Source: Methylovorus mays (GTDB taxonomy: Bacteria > Pseudomonadota > Gammaproteobacteria > Burkholderiales > Methylophilaceae). Taken from it: a stretch of DNA of 64,000 bases. Position 1 is the stretch's first letter; every line of letters starts with the position of its first letter. A program made the position numbers and the translations under genes. Below the pieces are notes generated by a model that saw only the letters and a program-made list of their open reading frames with translations, was not told where the DNA came from and ran no database searches. The DNA is taken from contig NZ_JAJAVG010000004.1 in assembly GCF_020531915.1 (NCBI RefSeq), positions 124,001-188,000 on the forward strand, read 5' to 3'. This document shows positions 11,196-21,154 of the stretch, piece by piece.

Positions 11196-11231
11196 AAACC
11201 CGTTTTAGCGCCAGCTATTGCGGGTTTTTTT
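11196..11231 (+). terminator. Hairpin with T-run between purF and metZ
   Basis: AAACCCG and CGGGTTT enclose a second short stem (TAGC-GCCA-GCTA), followed by a run of T. It ends the purF transcript or attenuates metZ, which starts 44 bases later. The rest of the 11064-11274 gap shows no gene. Confidence 0.7.
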
Positions 11232-11274
11232 ATGCTCGGTGCTGGTTTGTTCTTGGCGTAGAAAGGAAATAACA

Positions 11275-12444
11275 ATGACACAAGATTGGCATGCGGAAAC
11301 CCTGGGGGTTCGTGCAGGTAGCGAGCATACCGAGTTCGGCGAGAATTCCGAGGCGATGTTTCTGACCTCCAGCTTCGTTTTTGAAAATGCAGCTCAGGCG
11401 GCGGCCCGCTTCGGAGGGCAAGAGCCGGGGAATATCTATTCGCGGTTTACCAACCCCACGGTCACCATGTTTCAAAACAAACTGGCAGCGCTGGAGGGCG
11501 CGGAGTTCTGCGTGGCGACCTCATCGGGCATGGCAGCTATTCTGGCGACAGTCATGGGCTTATGCTCGGCAGGCGATCATGTCGTGGCATCGCGCAGTAT
11601 TTTTGGTACCTCGGTGCAACTGTTCAGCAATATCCTCAAGCGCTGGGGGCTGGAGACCACGTTCGTTTCCTTGACGGATCCCGATGAGTGGCGTGCCGCC
11701 GTCAAGCCGAACACCAAATTGTTTTTTGTGGAAACGCCGTCCAATCCGCTGACCGAAGTGTGCGACATTCCTCTTTTGGCAGGGATCGCCCATGAGGCTG
11801 GTGCCTTGCTGGCAGTGGACAATTGTTTCTGCACGCCTGCCTTGCAGAAGCCTTTGGCGCTTGGGGCTGACATCGTGATTCACTCTGCTACCAAATACAT
11901 AGACGGGCAGGGGCGTTGCCTGGGAGGCGCTGTTCTGGGGCGCCGTGATGTGCTGGAGCCGGTATATGGCTTCCTGCGTACTGCCGGGCCGACCATGAGT
12001 GCATTCAATGCCTGGGTATTTCTGAAAGGCCTGGAGACGCTGCATGTACGCATGGCCGCCCACGTGCAAAATGCCCTGGCCCTCGCCACCTGGCTGGAGC
12101 AGCAACCAGCGGTTGCCCGGGTGTATTACCCAGGTTTGCCATCGCATCCGCAGCATGCGCTGGCCATGCGCCAGCAAAGCGGCGGCGGAGCCATTGTTTC
12201 CTTTGATCTTAAGGGTGGCAAGGATGCTGCCTGGGGCTTGATTGATGCTACTCGCCTTATTTCCATTACCGCTAATCTGGGGGATGCGAAGAGCACCATC
12301 ACGCATCCGGCAACGACAACGCATAGTCGGGTGAGCCCGGAGGCACGGGCTGCTGCAGGCATTGGCGATGGGCTGGTGCGCATAGCCGTAGGTCTGGAGC
12401 ACATTGAAGACTTGAAATCTGATCTGCTGTTGCTGACACGCTAG
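11275..12444 (+). CDS. metZ: O-succinylhomoserine sulfhydrylase
   Basis: 389 residues from the ATG at 11275 (AGAAAGGA ribosome site; upstream in-frame codons would lie in the terminator). A PLP enzyme of the Cys/Met-metabolism family that makes homocysteine directly from an O-acylhomoserine and sulfide. The PLP lysine is in HSATKYIDGQGR and the SSGMAAI and NPLTEVCDI motifs are present. The purF-metZ order and the close match to the MetZ type favour O-succinylhomoserine over cystathionine chemistry, but the substrate is inferred. Confidence 0.92.
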   Translation: MTQDWHAETLGVRAGSEHTEFGENSEAMFLTSSFVFENAAQAAARFGGQEPGNIYSRFTNPTVTMFQNKLAALEGAEFCVATSSGMAAILATVMGLCSAGDHVVASRSIFGTSVQLFSNILKRWGLETTFVSLTDPDEWRAAVKPNTKLFFVETPSNPLTEVCDIPLLAGIAHEAGALLAVDNCFCTPALQKPLALGADIVIHSATKYIDGQGRCLGGAVLGRRDVLEPVYGFLRTAGPTMSAFNAWVFLKGLETLHVRMAAHVQNALALATWLEQQPAVARVYYPGLPSHPQHALAMRQQSGGGAIVSFDLKGGKDAAWGLIDATRLISITANLGDAKSTITHPATTTHSRVSPEARAAAGIGDGLVRIAVGLEHIEDLKSDLLLLTR

Positions 12445-12553
12445 TATTAGCTTGGGTATTTTAAAGATAGCCAGATTGGCCCAGCACTTTTTTTATTGCC
12501 GTTAGTCACACTGTAGTATGTTGGTATCCAATAACAATATGGGAGTCATTAGC

Positions 12554-12838
12554 ATGAGTTTGAAAGACGAATATTTGGAAAAGCTGAAGCTGCAACTGGA
12601 TGAGTGGTCAGCCGATATTGATGTGCTGGAAGCCAAGGCCCGCAAGGCTGAAGCGGAATTGCGGATCAAATATGAGCAGCAGATTGAGGCCTTGAAGGCA
12701 AAGCGTGAGGAAGCCAAGATCCGCGTTGGCGAGGTCAAGGAGTCCGCAGGCGAAGCTTGGCAGGAGCTGAAGAAGGGTGGCGATGCGGCATGGGAAAACA
12801 TACGCAAAGCCTTTGAAGAAGCCCGCAAGAAGTTTTGA
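12554..12838 (+). CDS. Small coiled-coil protein
   Basis: 94 residues, almost wholly charged helix: LKDEYLEKLKLQLDEW, then runs of AKARKAEAEL and KAKREEAKIR heptads, with no signal peptide or membrane segment. The ATG at 12554 has GGGAG 10 bases upstream; an earlier in-frame ATG at 12518 has no ribosome site. Resembles the short coiled-coil proteins often annotated as sll1863-type stress-response proteins; that assignment is from memory of the family. It is 41 bases before a small membrane-protein gene and probably co-transcribed. Confidence 0.75.
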   Translation: MSLKDEYLEKLKLQLDEWSADIDVLEAKARKAEAELRIKYEQQIEALKAKREEAKIRVGEVKESAGEAWQELKKGGDAAWENIRKAFEEARKKF

Positions 12839-12879
12839 GGCAAGTCATTCCACGTTTTAACTAGAAGAAAGGAATCCAG

Positions 12880-13101
12880 ATGAAATCCTCTGTCGTAGTT
12901 GGTCTGATATTGATTGCCTTGGGTGCAGCGGCGCTGGTGTATAAAAACATCAGTTATTCGTCCGAGGAAACCGTAATGCAGATTGGTCCTGTGAAGGCCA
13001 CGGCTGAAACTGAAAAGAATATCCCCATCCCGAATGTGCTGGGTATTGTGGCGATAGTGGCTGGCGTCGTGGTGATTGCGGTAGGTGGTCGCGGCAAATA
13101 A
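12880..13101 (+). CDS. Small two-helix membrane protein
   Basis: 73 residues with two hydrophobic segments (residues 4-20 and 50-68) joined by a polar loop with conserved-looking ETVMQIGPVKATAETEK. Good ribosome site AGAAAGGAAT before the ATG. Looks like the DUF3185-type short membrane proteins found in many proteobacteria; no function is known to me. Follows the coiled-coil gene and ends at a strong terminator. Confidence 0.75.
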   Translation: MKSSVVVGLILIALGAAALVYKNISYSSEETVMQIGPVKATAETEKNIPIPNVLGIVAIVAGVVVIAVGGRGK

Positions 13102-13130
13102 GCGGCAGGGTTCTGTATCTTCAGGATGTA

Positions 13131-13165
13131 AAAAGCAAAAAGGGGCGTTGCCCCTTTTTGCTTTT
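13131..13165. terminator. Bidirectional terminator
   Basis: A perfect 16-base stem (AAAAGCAAAAAGGGGC and its complement) with a 3-base loop, A-rich on one side and T-rich on the other. It sits between convergent genes (membrane protein on plus, peroxiredoxin on minus). A second small hairpin GGGCAGA-gta-TCTGCCC follows at 13171-13187. Confidence 0.9.
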
Positions 13166-13204
13166 ATGGCGGGCAGAGTATCTGCCCGATAGTGTTGCCG
13201 TGCT

Positions 13205-13807
13205 TTAGAGCGAAGCGGCGTTATCTGCCAGGTATTTCGCTACGCCTTCAGGAGAAGCGTCCATGCCTGCCTTGCCTTTTTTCCAGCCGGCAGGGCAGAC
13301 TTCGCCATGTTCTTCAAAGAATTGCAGGGCGTCTGCAATGCGCAGCGTCTCATCAATATCACGGCCCAGAGGCAGGTCGTTTACAACCTGATTTACCACA
13401 ATGCCTTGTTTGTTGATCAGGAAGGTGCCGCGGTAAGCAACGCCACCGTCAGCCTCTACATCGTAAGCCTTGGCGATTTCATGCTTGATATCCGCCACCA
13501 TAGGGTAGCCGACTTTGCCGATGCCGCCTTTTTCCACGGGCGTATTTTTCCATGCCAGATGGGTGAAGTGAGAGTCGATGGAAACACCGATCACTTCAAT
13601 ACCACGTTTCTTGAATTCATCCAGACGGTGATCGAACGCAATCAGCTCGGAAGGGCAGACGAAGGTGAAGTCCAATGGCCAGAAGAAAATGACAGCGGCC
13701 TTGCCTTTGATGTAGCTTGCCAGATTGAAGTCTTCCTTGATCGTATTGTCACCCAGCACGGCAGCAGCAGTAAAATCGGGGGCGGGTTTGCCAACAAGTA
13801 CGGCCAT
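13205..13807 (-). CDS. 2-Cys peroxiredoxin (AhpC/Prx1 family)
   Basis: 200 residues. Reduces hydrogen peroxide and organic peroxides with a peroxidatic cysteine at residue 51 (DFTFVCPSEL) and a resolving cysteine at residue 171 (GEVCPAGW). Both are typical of the decameric Prx1/AhpC class. Start ATG at 13807 has an AAAGGAGAT ribosome site on the minus strand. No ahpF, oxyR or thioredoxin gene is next to it, so the electron donor cannot be named. Confidence 0.95.
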   Translation of the reverse strand: MAVLVGKPAPDFTAAAVLGDNTIKEDFNLASYIKGKAAVIFFWPLDFTFVCPSELIAFDHRLDEFKKRGIEVIGVSIDSHFTHLAWKNTPVEKGGIGKVGYPMVADIKHEIAKAYDVEADGGVAYRGTFLINKQGIVVNQVVNDLPLGRDIDETLRIADALQFFEEHGEVCPAGWKKGKAGMDASPEGVAKYLADNAASL

Positions 13808-13991
13808 ATTGATCTCCTTTTTGATGAATAAATGAAAAATTCTAACAGCGTGCCAGACTACACCGCAAATGAAGAATTGGATAGCGCCATCGCCTTGTCT
13901 GGCAACGGCTGGATGCTGTGATGTGCGCGGCTTAAAGAGGCATGCCCTGTGTGGCGTATCGTGTTAAAATCGGGGTCTTTACAGCCACTTT

Positions 13992-16553
13992 ATGCCGATA
14001 GCCCACATGGATCAGTTCGCAAAAGAAACCCTCCCTATCAGCCTCGAAGACGAGATGCGCCGTTCCTACCTCGATTACGCCATGAGCGTGATCGTCGGAC
14101 GTGCACTGCCAGACGTTCGTGATGGCCTGAAGCCCGTGCATCGCCGTGTGCTTTTTGCCATGCACGAGCTGAGTAACGACTGGAATCGACCCTATAAAAA
14201 GTCTGCCCGTATCGTCGGTGACGTCATCGGTAAATACCACCCACACGGGGATACTGCCGTGTATGACACCATCGTGCGTATGGCGCAGGATTTCTCCTTG
14301 CGCTACATGCTGGTCGATGGTCAGGGTAACTTCGGTTCGGTGGACGGTGATAATGCAGCTGCCATGCGGTACACCGAAATCCGGATGGCGAAGATTGCGC
14401 ATGAGCTGCTTGCCGATATCGACAAGGAAACTGTCGATTTTGGCCCCAACTACGATGGCTCGGAGCATGAACCGCTCATCATGCCGGCCCGTATCCCGAA
14501 TCTGCTGATCAATGGCAGCTCCGGTATTGCCGTGGGTATGGCAACCAATATCCCGCCGCACAACCTGAATGAAGTGGTCGATGCCTGTCTGGTCTTGCTG
14601 AAAAATCCTGAAACCACGGTGGATGAGCTGATAGATATCATTCCCGCACCGGATTTCCCGACCGCAGGCATTATCTACGGCACGCTGGGTGTCAAGGAAG
14701 GCTACCGTACCGGCCGTGGCCGCGTGGTCATGCGCGGCCGTACCCATGTCGAAGACATGGAAAAAGGCAACCGTCAGGCGCTGATCATTGATGAACTGCC
14801 ATACCAGGTCAATAAGAAGACCCTGATCGAAAAAATTGCCGAGCTGGTCAACGACAAGAAGATTGAAGGCATTTCCGATCTGCGTGACGAATCCGACAAG
14901 TCCGGCATGCGCGTGGTAATCGAGCTCAAGCGCGGTGAGGTTCCTGAAGTCATCCTGAACAATCTGTACAAGCAGACCCAGCTGCAAGATACCTTCGGCA
15001 TGAATATGGTGGCATTACTGGATGGTCAGCCACGCCTGCTGAATCTGAAGCAGATGCTGGAAGCCTTCTTGCGTCACCGTCGCGAAGTCATTACCCGCCG
15101 TACCGTGTACGAATTGCGCAAGGCCCGCGAGCGCGGTCATGTGCTGGAAGGTCTGGCCGTCGCACTGGCCAACGTAGACGAAATGATTGCCTTGATCAAG
15201 GCAGCGCCTACGCCCCCAGAAGCCAAGAAATCCCTGATGGCACGCACCTGGGTTTCGCCTGTGGTGGAAGAAATGCTGAAGCGTGCTGCCATGGAAGCCT
15301 CGCGTCCTGATGGCTTGTCAGTCGACTTTGGCATGACACCGAATGGCTATCGTTTGTCGGATGTTCAAGCCCAGGAAATCCTGCAGATGCGTCTGCAACG
15401 CCTGACTGGTCTGGAGCAAGACAAGATTGTCAATGAATACAAGGAAGTGATGGATGTCATCGCTGACTTGCTCGATATTCTGGCCAAGCCCGAGCGTGTG
15501 ACGCAAATGATCGTGGATGAGCTGGCAGCTATCCGCCAGCAATTCGGCGATGAGCGCCGCAGTGAGATTGTGCACAACGCACAGGATTTATCGCTGGAAG
15601 ATCTGATCACCCCGCAAGATGTGGTGGTGACACTGTCGCATACCGGCTATGTGAAGTCGCAACCGCTGGATGAGTATCGTGCCCAGCGCCGCGGTGGTCG
15701 TGGCAAGCAGGCGACCGCTACTAAAGAAGATGATTTCATCGACAAGATGTTCGTGGCCAATACGCACGATTACATTCTGTGCTTCTCCAGCCGTGGTCGC
15801 GTCTACTGGCTCAAGGTTTACGAAGTGCCGCAAGGCAGCCGTATCAGCCGTGGCAAGCCTATCGTCAATCTGTTCCCGCTGGAAGATGGCGAGAAGATCA
15901 ATGCCATCCTGCCAGTGAAAGAGTTCGACGAAAATCACTTCATTTTCATGGCAACTGCCCAAGGTACAGTGAAAAAGACCGCGCTGGTTGAGTTCTCCAA
16001 CCCACGTCGCGCCGGCATTATTGCGATTAATCTGGATGATGGTGATTACCTGATTGGCGCTGAGGTGACCAATGGTGCCAACGATATCGTGCTGGTATCC
16101 AATGGCGGCAAAGCGGTATGGTTCGATGAAGAAGATGTACGTGCCATGGGCCGCAACACGCGCGGTGTGCGCGGCATGAAGTTGATGGCCAAGCAGCGCG
16201 TGATCTCGTTGCTGATTGCCGAGGATGACAAGCAAACCGTACTGGTCGCTACTGAAAACGGTTATGGCAAACGTACCGTGCTGTCCGACTTCCGTCACTC
16301 CGGTCGCGGCACGCAGGGCGTGAAGGCCATTGCTACCAGCGAGCGCAATGGCAGTGTCGTGGCTGCGCGTCTGGTGAATGATGAAGATGAAATCATGCTG
16401 ATCACCACCGGTGGTGTGCTGATTCGGACCCGCGTCAAGGAAATCCGTGAATTGGGCCGGGCTACCCAAGGCGTCACCCTGATCAATCTGGGTGAAAATG
16501 AAAAACTGTCTGGCCTCGAAAAAGTGGTCGAGACTGATGATGCCGATGAATAA
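13992..16553 (+). CDS. gyrA: DNA gyrase subunit A
   Basis: 853 residues. Breakage-reunion subunit of gyrase. The catalytic tyrosine is Tyr127 ([11 protein letters not shown]); the quinolone-resistance region reads [13 protein letters not shown], with Thr88 and Asp92 at the positions of E. coli Ser83 and Asp87. The GyrA-box (QRRGGRG) starts the C-terminal pinwheel of six blades. Either ATG 13992 or ATG 14007 may start it; the latter gives [17 protein letters not shown]. It heads the serC-pheA run, a common betaproteobacterial arrangement. Confidence 0.97.
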   Translation: MPIAHMDQFAKETLPISLEDEMRRSYLDYAMSVIVGRALPDVRDGLKPVHRRVLFAMHELSNDWNRPYKKSARIVGDVIGKYHPHGDTAVYDTIVRMAQDFSLRYMLVDGQGNFGSVDGDNAAAMRYTEIRMAKIAHELLADIDKETVDFGPNYDGSEHEPLIMPARIPNLLINGSSGIAVGMATNIPPHNLNEVVDACLVLLKNPETTVDELIDIIPAPDFPTAGIIYGTLGVKEGYRTGRGRVVMRGRTHVEDMEKGNRQALIIDELPYQVNKKTLIEKIAELVNDKKIEGISDLRDESDKSGMRVVIELKRGEVPEVILNNLYKQTQLQDTFGMNMVALLDGQPRLLNLKQMLEAFLRHRREVITRRTVYELRKARERGHVLEGLAVALANVDEMIALIKAAPTPPEAKKSLMARTWVSPVVEEMLKRAAMEASRPDGLSVDFGMTPNGYRLSDVQAQEILQMRLQRLTGLEQDKIVNEYKEVMDVIADLLDILAKPERVTQMIVDELAAIRQQFGDERRSEIVHNAQDLSLEDLITPQDVVVTLSHTGYVKSQPLDEYRAQRRGGRGKQATATKEDDFIDKMFVANTHDYILCFSSRGRVYWLKVYEVPQGSRISRGKPIVNLFPLEDGEKINAILPVKEFDENHFIFMATAQGTVKKTALVEFSNPRRAGIIAINLDDGDYLIGAEVTNGANDIVLVSNGGKAVWFDEEDVRAMGRNTRGVRGMKLMAKQRVISLLIAEDDKQTVLVATENGYGKRTVLSDFRHSGRGTQGVKAIATSERNGSVVAARLVNDEDEIMLITTGGVLIRTRVKEIRELGRATQGVTLINLGENEKLSGLEKVVETDDADE

Positions 16554-16574
16554 CTAAAAAACTGGGGGCGGGGA

Positions 16575-17657
16575 ATGACGCAGATCTATAATTTTTCGGC
16601 AGGGCCTGCGGTATTGCCCAAGGAGGTGCTGCAGCAGGCCGCAGCTGAAATGCTGGACTGGCACGGCTCCGGCATGTCCGTCATGGAAATGTCGCACCGC
16701 GGCAAGGAATTCATGTCCATCGCGGCGGAAGCGGAAGCGGATTTACGTGAATTGCTCGCCATTCCTGCCAATTACAAGGTACTGTTTTTGCAGGGCGGGG
16801 CACATGCGCAGTTTTCCATGATCCCGCTCAATCTGCTGAAGAACAAGAAAGCGGCAGACTACATTGACACTGGCATCTGGTCGCAAAAAGCCATTGCCGA
16901 AGCGCGCAAGTATTGCGAGGTCAATGTGGCAGCCTCTTCGGCTGACCGCCATTACACGTATGCGCCCGAGCAGAGTGTATGGAAGCTGAATCCTGATGCA
17001 GCTTATGTGCATTACACCTCCAATGAAACCATTGGTGGGGTTGAGATATTCTGGACGCCTGATACCGGACATGTGCCCTTGGTCTGCGATATGTCGTCTC
17101 ATATTCTTTCCCGCCCGATTGATGTCAGCCGCTATGGCCTGATCTATGCCGGTGCACAAAAAAACATCGGGCCTGCCGGATTGACCATTGTGATCGTCCG
17201 CGAAGATCTGATTGGCGAGACCTTGCCAGGCACGCCCACGATGTTGGACTACAAGATTCACGCCGATAATGACTCCATGTACAACACGCCTCCTACCTAT
17301 GGCATCTACATAGCGGGTCTGGTGTTCAAATGGCTGAAAGCCAATGGCGGCCTGACTGCCATGGAAGAGCGGAATATCCGCAAGGCTGCCATGCTGTACG
17401 ATTACATTGCCGAATCCAGCCTGTATGTTTCACCCATTGCGCCTGACAACCGCTCGCGCATGAACGTGCCATTCACTCTGCGCAATACAGCCCTGGATGC
17501 GGAGTTTCTCAAGCAGGCACAGCAGCGCGGCTTGTTGCAGCTGAAAGGCCATAAGCTCGTCGGTGGCATGCGAGCATCGATATACAACGCCATGCCTATC
17601 GAAGGCGTGCAGGCGTTGGTAAGTTTTATGCAGGAATTTGAGCGTGCGCAAGGCTAG
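16575..17657 (+). CDS. serC: Phosphoserine aminotransferase
   Basis: 360 residues. PLP enzyme converting 3-phosphohydroxypyruvate to phosphoserine (and acting in PLP synthesis in many bacteria). The start [19 protein letters not shown] and the PLP-lysine motif [12 protein letters not shown] are characteristic. In a serine-cycle-free methylotroph this is the normal serine route. GGGGCGGGG lies just before the ATG; 21 bases after gyrA and 9 before pheA. Confidence 0.97.
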   Translation: MTQIYNFSAGPAVLPKEVLQQAAAEMLDWHGSGMSVMEMSHRGKEFMSIAAEAEADLRELLAIPANYKVLFLQGGAHAQFSMIPLNLLKNKKAADYIDTGIWSQKAIAEARKYCEVNVAASSADRHYTYAPEQSVWKLNPDAAYVHYTSNETIGGVEIFWTPDTGHVPLVCDMSSHILSRPIDVSRYGLIYAGAQKNIGPAGLTIVIVREDLIGETLPGTPTMLDYKIHADNDSMYNTPPTYGIYIAGLVFKWLKANGGLTAMEERNIRKAAMLYDYIAESSLYVSPIAPDNRSRMNVPFTLRNTALDAEFLKQAQQRGLLQLKGHKLVGGMRASIYNAMPIEGVQALVSFMQEFERAQG

Positions 17658-17666
17658 GAAATATTC

Positions 17667-18743
17667 ATGAGCGACCAACTCAAACAATGTCGTGACCAGA
17701 TTGATGCCATTGATCTCCAGTTGTTGGAGCTGGTCAATGCCCGTGCGCGTCTGGCACGTGAAATCGGTACCCTGAAAAATGGCGGTCCCATCTATCGCCC
17801 AGAACGTGAAGCGCAGGTGTTGCGCCGTTTGCTGGATGCCAATCAGGGACCGTTATCTGCTGAAGCCGTGACTGCCATTTTTCGGGGTGTCATGTCCAAT
17901 TGCCGTGCGCTGGAAAAAGAGCTCACCGTCGCTTTTCTGGGGCCGGTAGGCACCTTCAGTGAAGAGGCAGCCAACAAGCAGTTTGGTGGCCTGACATCGC
18001 CCATGGAGTGTGTTTCGATTGATGAAGTCTTCCGCATGGTGGAGTCTGGGGCAGCAGATTATGGGGTCGTGCCGGTAGAAAACTCGACCGAAGGCGCGGT
18101 TGGCCGCACACTGGATCTACTGATGGCGACCAGTCTGCATATTTGTGGTGAGATTGAGCTGCCTGTGCATCACAATCTGCTGTCAACGGCGGCTGACCTC
18201 AATGATATCAAGATCGTTTATTCCCACGCGCAATCGCTGGGACAATGCCATGAGTGGCTGAACCGGTATTTGCCGCATGCTGAGCGCCAGGCCGTTGTCA
18301 GCAATGCCGAGGCTGCACGTCTCGCCAAACATGCATCCGCAGGCCAAGGTGTCGCGGCGATTGCCAGCAAGCGTGCTGCCGAGCTGTTTGATTTACAAGT
18401 GCTTGCCGCCAGCATCGAAGATGATCCACGCAATACCACGCGGTTTCTTATTCTTGCCAATCACGATGTCGCCCCGTCTGGTCAGGACAAGACCTCACTC
18501 GTGATTGCCGCCAAAAACGTTCCAGGTGCGGTGGTTTCCTTGCTGGCCCCTCTTGCCGAGTATCAGGTCAGCATGACCAAATTTGAATCCCGCCCTTCGA
18601 AAATCGGCATGTGGGAGTATGTGTTTTTTGTCGATGTTGAAGGGCACCATCTCGATGCTTCAGTGTCACAAGCCTTGGAAGAGCTTAAAAAGCGGGCATC
18701 CATGCTCAAGGTATTAGGTTCTTATCCCGTTGCAGTTATATGA
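17667..18743 (+). CDS. pheA: Chorismate mutase/prephenate dehydratase (P-protein)
   Basis: 358 residues with three parts: AroQ chorismate mutase (residues 1-85), prephenate dehydratase (about 90-270, with the catalytic TRF of NTTRFLIL and VPVENSTEGAVG) and an ACT domain (280-358) carrying the ESRPSK motif that binds phenylalanine. So feedback inhibition by phenylalanine is expected. It lies between serC and a GGDEF gene and is followed at a distance by hisC. Confidence 0.97.
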   Translation: MSDQLKQCRDQIDAIDLQLLELVNARARLAREIGTLKNGGPIYRPEREAQVLRRLLDANQGPLSAEAVTAIFRGVMSNCRALEKELTVAFLGPVGTFSEEAANKQFGGLTSPMECVSIDEVFRMVESGAADYGVVPVENSTEGAVGRTLDLLMATSLHICGEIELPVHHNLLSTAADLNDIKIVYSHAQSLGQCHEWLNRYLPHAERQAVVSNAEAARLAKHASAGQGVAAIASKRAAELFDLQVLAASIEDDPRNTTRFLILANHDVAPSGQDKTSLVIAAKNVPGAVVSLLAPLAEYQVSMTKFESRPSKIGMWEYVFFVDVEGHHLDASVSQALEELKKRASMLKVLGSYPVAVI

Positions 18744-18775
18744 TGTAATCATCAACTAAACACGATTCGAGGCCT

Positions 18776-19942
18776 ATGCTTATCAGTCGAGACATTTTGC
18801 GATCTGCAAGCCTGCACCCGTGGTCCCTTAGTTTCATCAACAAACGGCTTGAAACGCTCTATCTGCATTACCTGATGCCCTCGGTCAAAGGCCAGGCGCG
18901 CATGGGCTTGCTGCTTGGCGCGGTCATGTACGGCTTGTATGGCTTTCTGGATGTGCTGTTTGTCACGCCAGAGGCCGTGATCAAGGTCTGGTATGTGCGC
19001 ACCATGGTGCTCATGATCGGGTTTGCCGTGTTTGCCATCAGCTTCACCAAAAAATTCACCCGTTATCACCAGCAGTTAATTGGCATCACCGGCTTGTTTG
19101 CGGGCATCGGGTTGTTTGCCAAGATGAGTTATCTGCCGCCAGATGCCATCAATTTTTACTATGCCGGCCTCATTATCATCACCTTCTGGTGCCATACCTT
19201 TTCCGGCTTGCGTTTTGTGTATGCCACGGGTGTTTCTGTCCTGCTGCTGCTGATTTTCAATCTGCTGTTCTGGGGCTTGCGTGACATGCCAAACCTGGAT
19301 ATGACCAGTTATGATTTTTTCATCATCTCGGCGAATATCATTGGTGCCTTTGCCAGCTACATGAATGAAAAGCAAAGTCGTCAACTTTTCCTGCGCGAAA
19401 AAGAGTTGGATAACGAACGTTATCTGCAGCAGGAGCGCGCCCTGCACGACCGGCTGACGGGCCTGCCCAATCGTGAGCTGCTACACGATCGCATCGAGCA
19501 GGCCATCCACTACGCTTCGCGTAACAGCCAGGTATGCGCCGGATTATTCATAGACCTGGATAAATTCAAGCCGATCAACGACACCTATGGACATGCCGTA
19601 GGCGATATGGTGTTGAAAGAGGTGTCGGCGCGCTTCAAGAATGTCATGCGCGAGGCCGATACCTTGGCAAGACTAGGTGGGGACGAATTTTTCGTGCTCG
19701 CCAAGGATATCCAGACCCAGGAGGAGGCGGAGGCTTTTGCCCATAAGTTGTTGCAGCAGTTGCGCATACCGCTCACCTCCATCAATGCATTCAATAGCAA
19801 TTCAGTGTCTGCCAGTATCGGTATCTGCATGTTCCCGTACCCACATGCCACGGCGATTGATGTGGTGCGCCGTGCTGACCAGGCCATGTATCATGTCAAA
19901 CGCATGAGCAAGGATGGCATTGCGGTAGCTGCCATGGATTAA
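18776..19942 (+). CDS. Membrane-bound diguanylate cyclase (GGDEF)
   Basis: 388 residues. The N-terminal half has about six hydrophobic segments (residues 43-63, 74-92, 100-116, 126-140, 148-167, 178-195) forming a membrane sensor I cannot place in a named MASE family. The GGDEF domain occupies about 215-388, with the intact GGDEF active site at 301-305 and an inhibitory-site RxxD (READ, 292-295), so it should make c-di-GMP and be product-inhibited. It is inserted between pheA and hisC and ends in a terminator. Confidence 0.9.
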   Translation: MLISRDILRSASLHPWSLSFINKRLETLYLHYLMPSVKGQARMGLLLGAVMYGLYGFLDVLFVTPEAVIKVWYVRTMVLMIGFAVFAISFTKKFTRYHQQLIGITGLFAGIGLFAKMSYLPPDAINFYYAGLIIITFWCHTFSGLRFVYATGVSVLLLLIFNLLFWGLRDMPNLDMTSYDFFIISANIIGAFASYMNEKQSRQLFLREKELDNERYLQQERALHDRLTGLPNRELLHDRIEQAIHYASRNSQVCAGLFIDLDKFKPINDTYGHAVGDMVLKEVSARFKNVMREADTLARLGGDEFFVLAKDIQTQEEAEAFAHKLLQQLRIPLTSINAFNSNSVSASIGICMFPYPHATAIDVVRRADQAMYHVKRMSKDGIAVAAMD

Positions 19943-19968
19943 GACTGGCCCGCTAACGGCATGCAAGT

Positions 19969-19997
19969 AGCGGCCTGGCCGCTTTTTATTTTTTTGA
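19969..19997 (+). terminator. Terminator after the GGDEF gene
   Basis: AGCGGCC-T-GGCCGCT perfect inverted repeat followed by TTTTATTTTTTT. It separates the gyrA-serC-pheA-GGDEF run from hisC. Confidence 0.85.
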
Positions 19998-20018
19998 CCT
20001 AACAGCAAGAGGTTTATC

Positions 20019-21122
20019 GTGACTAGAATGTGCGATCTCGCACCCGCTTATATCCGCTCCATTGCCCCTTACCAGCCAGGAAAACCGATCAGTGATCTGG
20101 CACGGGAAATGGGTTTGCAGCCTGAAAACATCATCAAGCTTGCCTCCAATGAAAATCCTTTAGGTGTAGGTTCCAAGGCCCGCATGGCCATAGAGGAAGC
20201 CTTGCATGATATTGCCCGCTATCCAGATGGCAACAGTTTCGCGTTGCGCGATGCTGTTTGTAGCAAATTTGCGGTCAAGCCTGACCAACTGGTCTTCGGT
20301 AATGGTTCCAACGACATTCTGGAATTGGCTGCGCGGGCTTTTCTGCATGCCGGAACAGAGGCTGTGTATTCACAGCATGCCTTCGCGGTCTATGCTCTGG
20401 TGACCCAGGCAGTAGGAGCAAAAGGCGTTACGGTTCCTGCAGTGAATTTTGGTCACGATCTTACTGCGATGCGGGCAGCTGTGACACCTCGTACCCGCAT
20501 GGTGTTCATTGCCAATCCGAATAACCCCACAGGTACGTTACTGGGCAAGCAGGCGCTGCATGACTTTATCGCCAGTTTGCCACGCGAGGTATTGGTGGTG
20601 CTGGATGAGGCATATGATGAGTACCTTGCGCTTGATCACAAATCGGAAGCCATCAACTGGTTGGGCAAGTTTGAGAACCTGATTATTTCGCGTACCTTTT
20701 CCAAGGCCTATGGCCTGGCCGGGTTGCGCATCGGTTTTGGCATGGCCTCGCCGGATGTGGCTGACATGATGAATCGCGTGCGCCAGCCATTTAATGTGAA
20801 CAGTATTGCTCAGGCTGCTGCTGTGGCGGCGCTGGATGATGAGGAGTTTGTCCTGCGCAGCTTTGCCCTCAATCAGGCCGGCATGGCGCAAATCACTCAG
20901 GGGCTGCATGCCCTGGGCCTAGAGTACATTCCATCGCATGGCAACTTTGTCAGCTTCAAGATTGCCGAGGCTGGCAAGGTCTATCAGCAGCTATTGCAGC
21001 AAGGGGTGATCGTACGTCCGATCGCGGCGTACGAAATGCCGGATTACCTGCGCGTCAGTATCGGTCTGTTTGACGAGAATGCCCGCTTCTTGCAAGTACT
21101 GGAGTCCATCTGCCGTGGCTGA
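20019..21122 (+). CDS. hisC: Histidinol-phosphate aminotransferase (HisC2-type)
   Basis: 367 residues. Class II-type PLP aminotransferase; the lysine is in ISRTFSKAYGLAGLRIGFG and the ANPNNPTG motif is present. The GTG at 20019 has AAGAGG six bases upstream and is preferred over ATG 20028. No other his gene is nearby; in betaproteobacteria a second HisC in the gyrA-serC-pheA neighbourhood usually serves aromatic amino acids (phenylpyruvate or hydroxyphenylpyruvate amination), so an aromatic role is likely. The substrate cannot be read from the sequence. Confidence 0.92.
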   Translation: MTRMCDLAPAYIRSIAPYQPGKPISDLAREMGLQPENIIKLASNENPLGVGSKARMAIEEALHDIARYPDGNSFALRDAVCSKFAVKPDQLVFGNGSNDILELAARAFLHAGTEAVYSQHAFAVYALVTQAVGAKGVTVPAVNFGHDLTAMRAAVTPRTRMVFIANPNNPTGTLLGKQALHDFIASLPREVLVVLDEAYDEYLALDHKSEAINWLGKFENLIISRTFSKAYGLAGLRIGFGMASPDVADMMNRVRQPFNVNSIAQAAAVAALDDEEFVLRSFALNQAGMAQITQGLHALGLEYIPSHGNFVSFKIAEAGKVYQQLLQQGVIVRPIAAYEMPDYLRVSIGLFDENARFLQVLESICRG

Positions 21123-21154
21123 TCGCCAAAGAGTGACGTCATGAGGAAAGCACG

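Noticed and set aside
13932-14987. 351-residue open frame on the minus strand
   Set aside because: Antisense to the N-terminal part of gyrA.
15588-16469. 293-residue open frame on the minus strand
   Set aside because: Antisense to the C-terminal part of gyrA, no domain.
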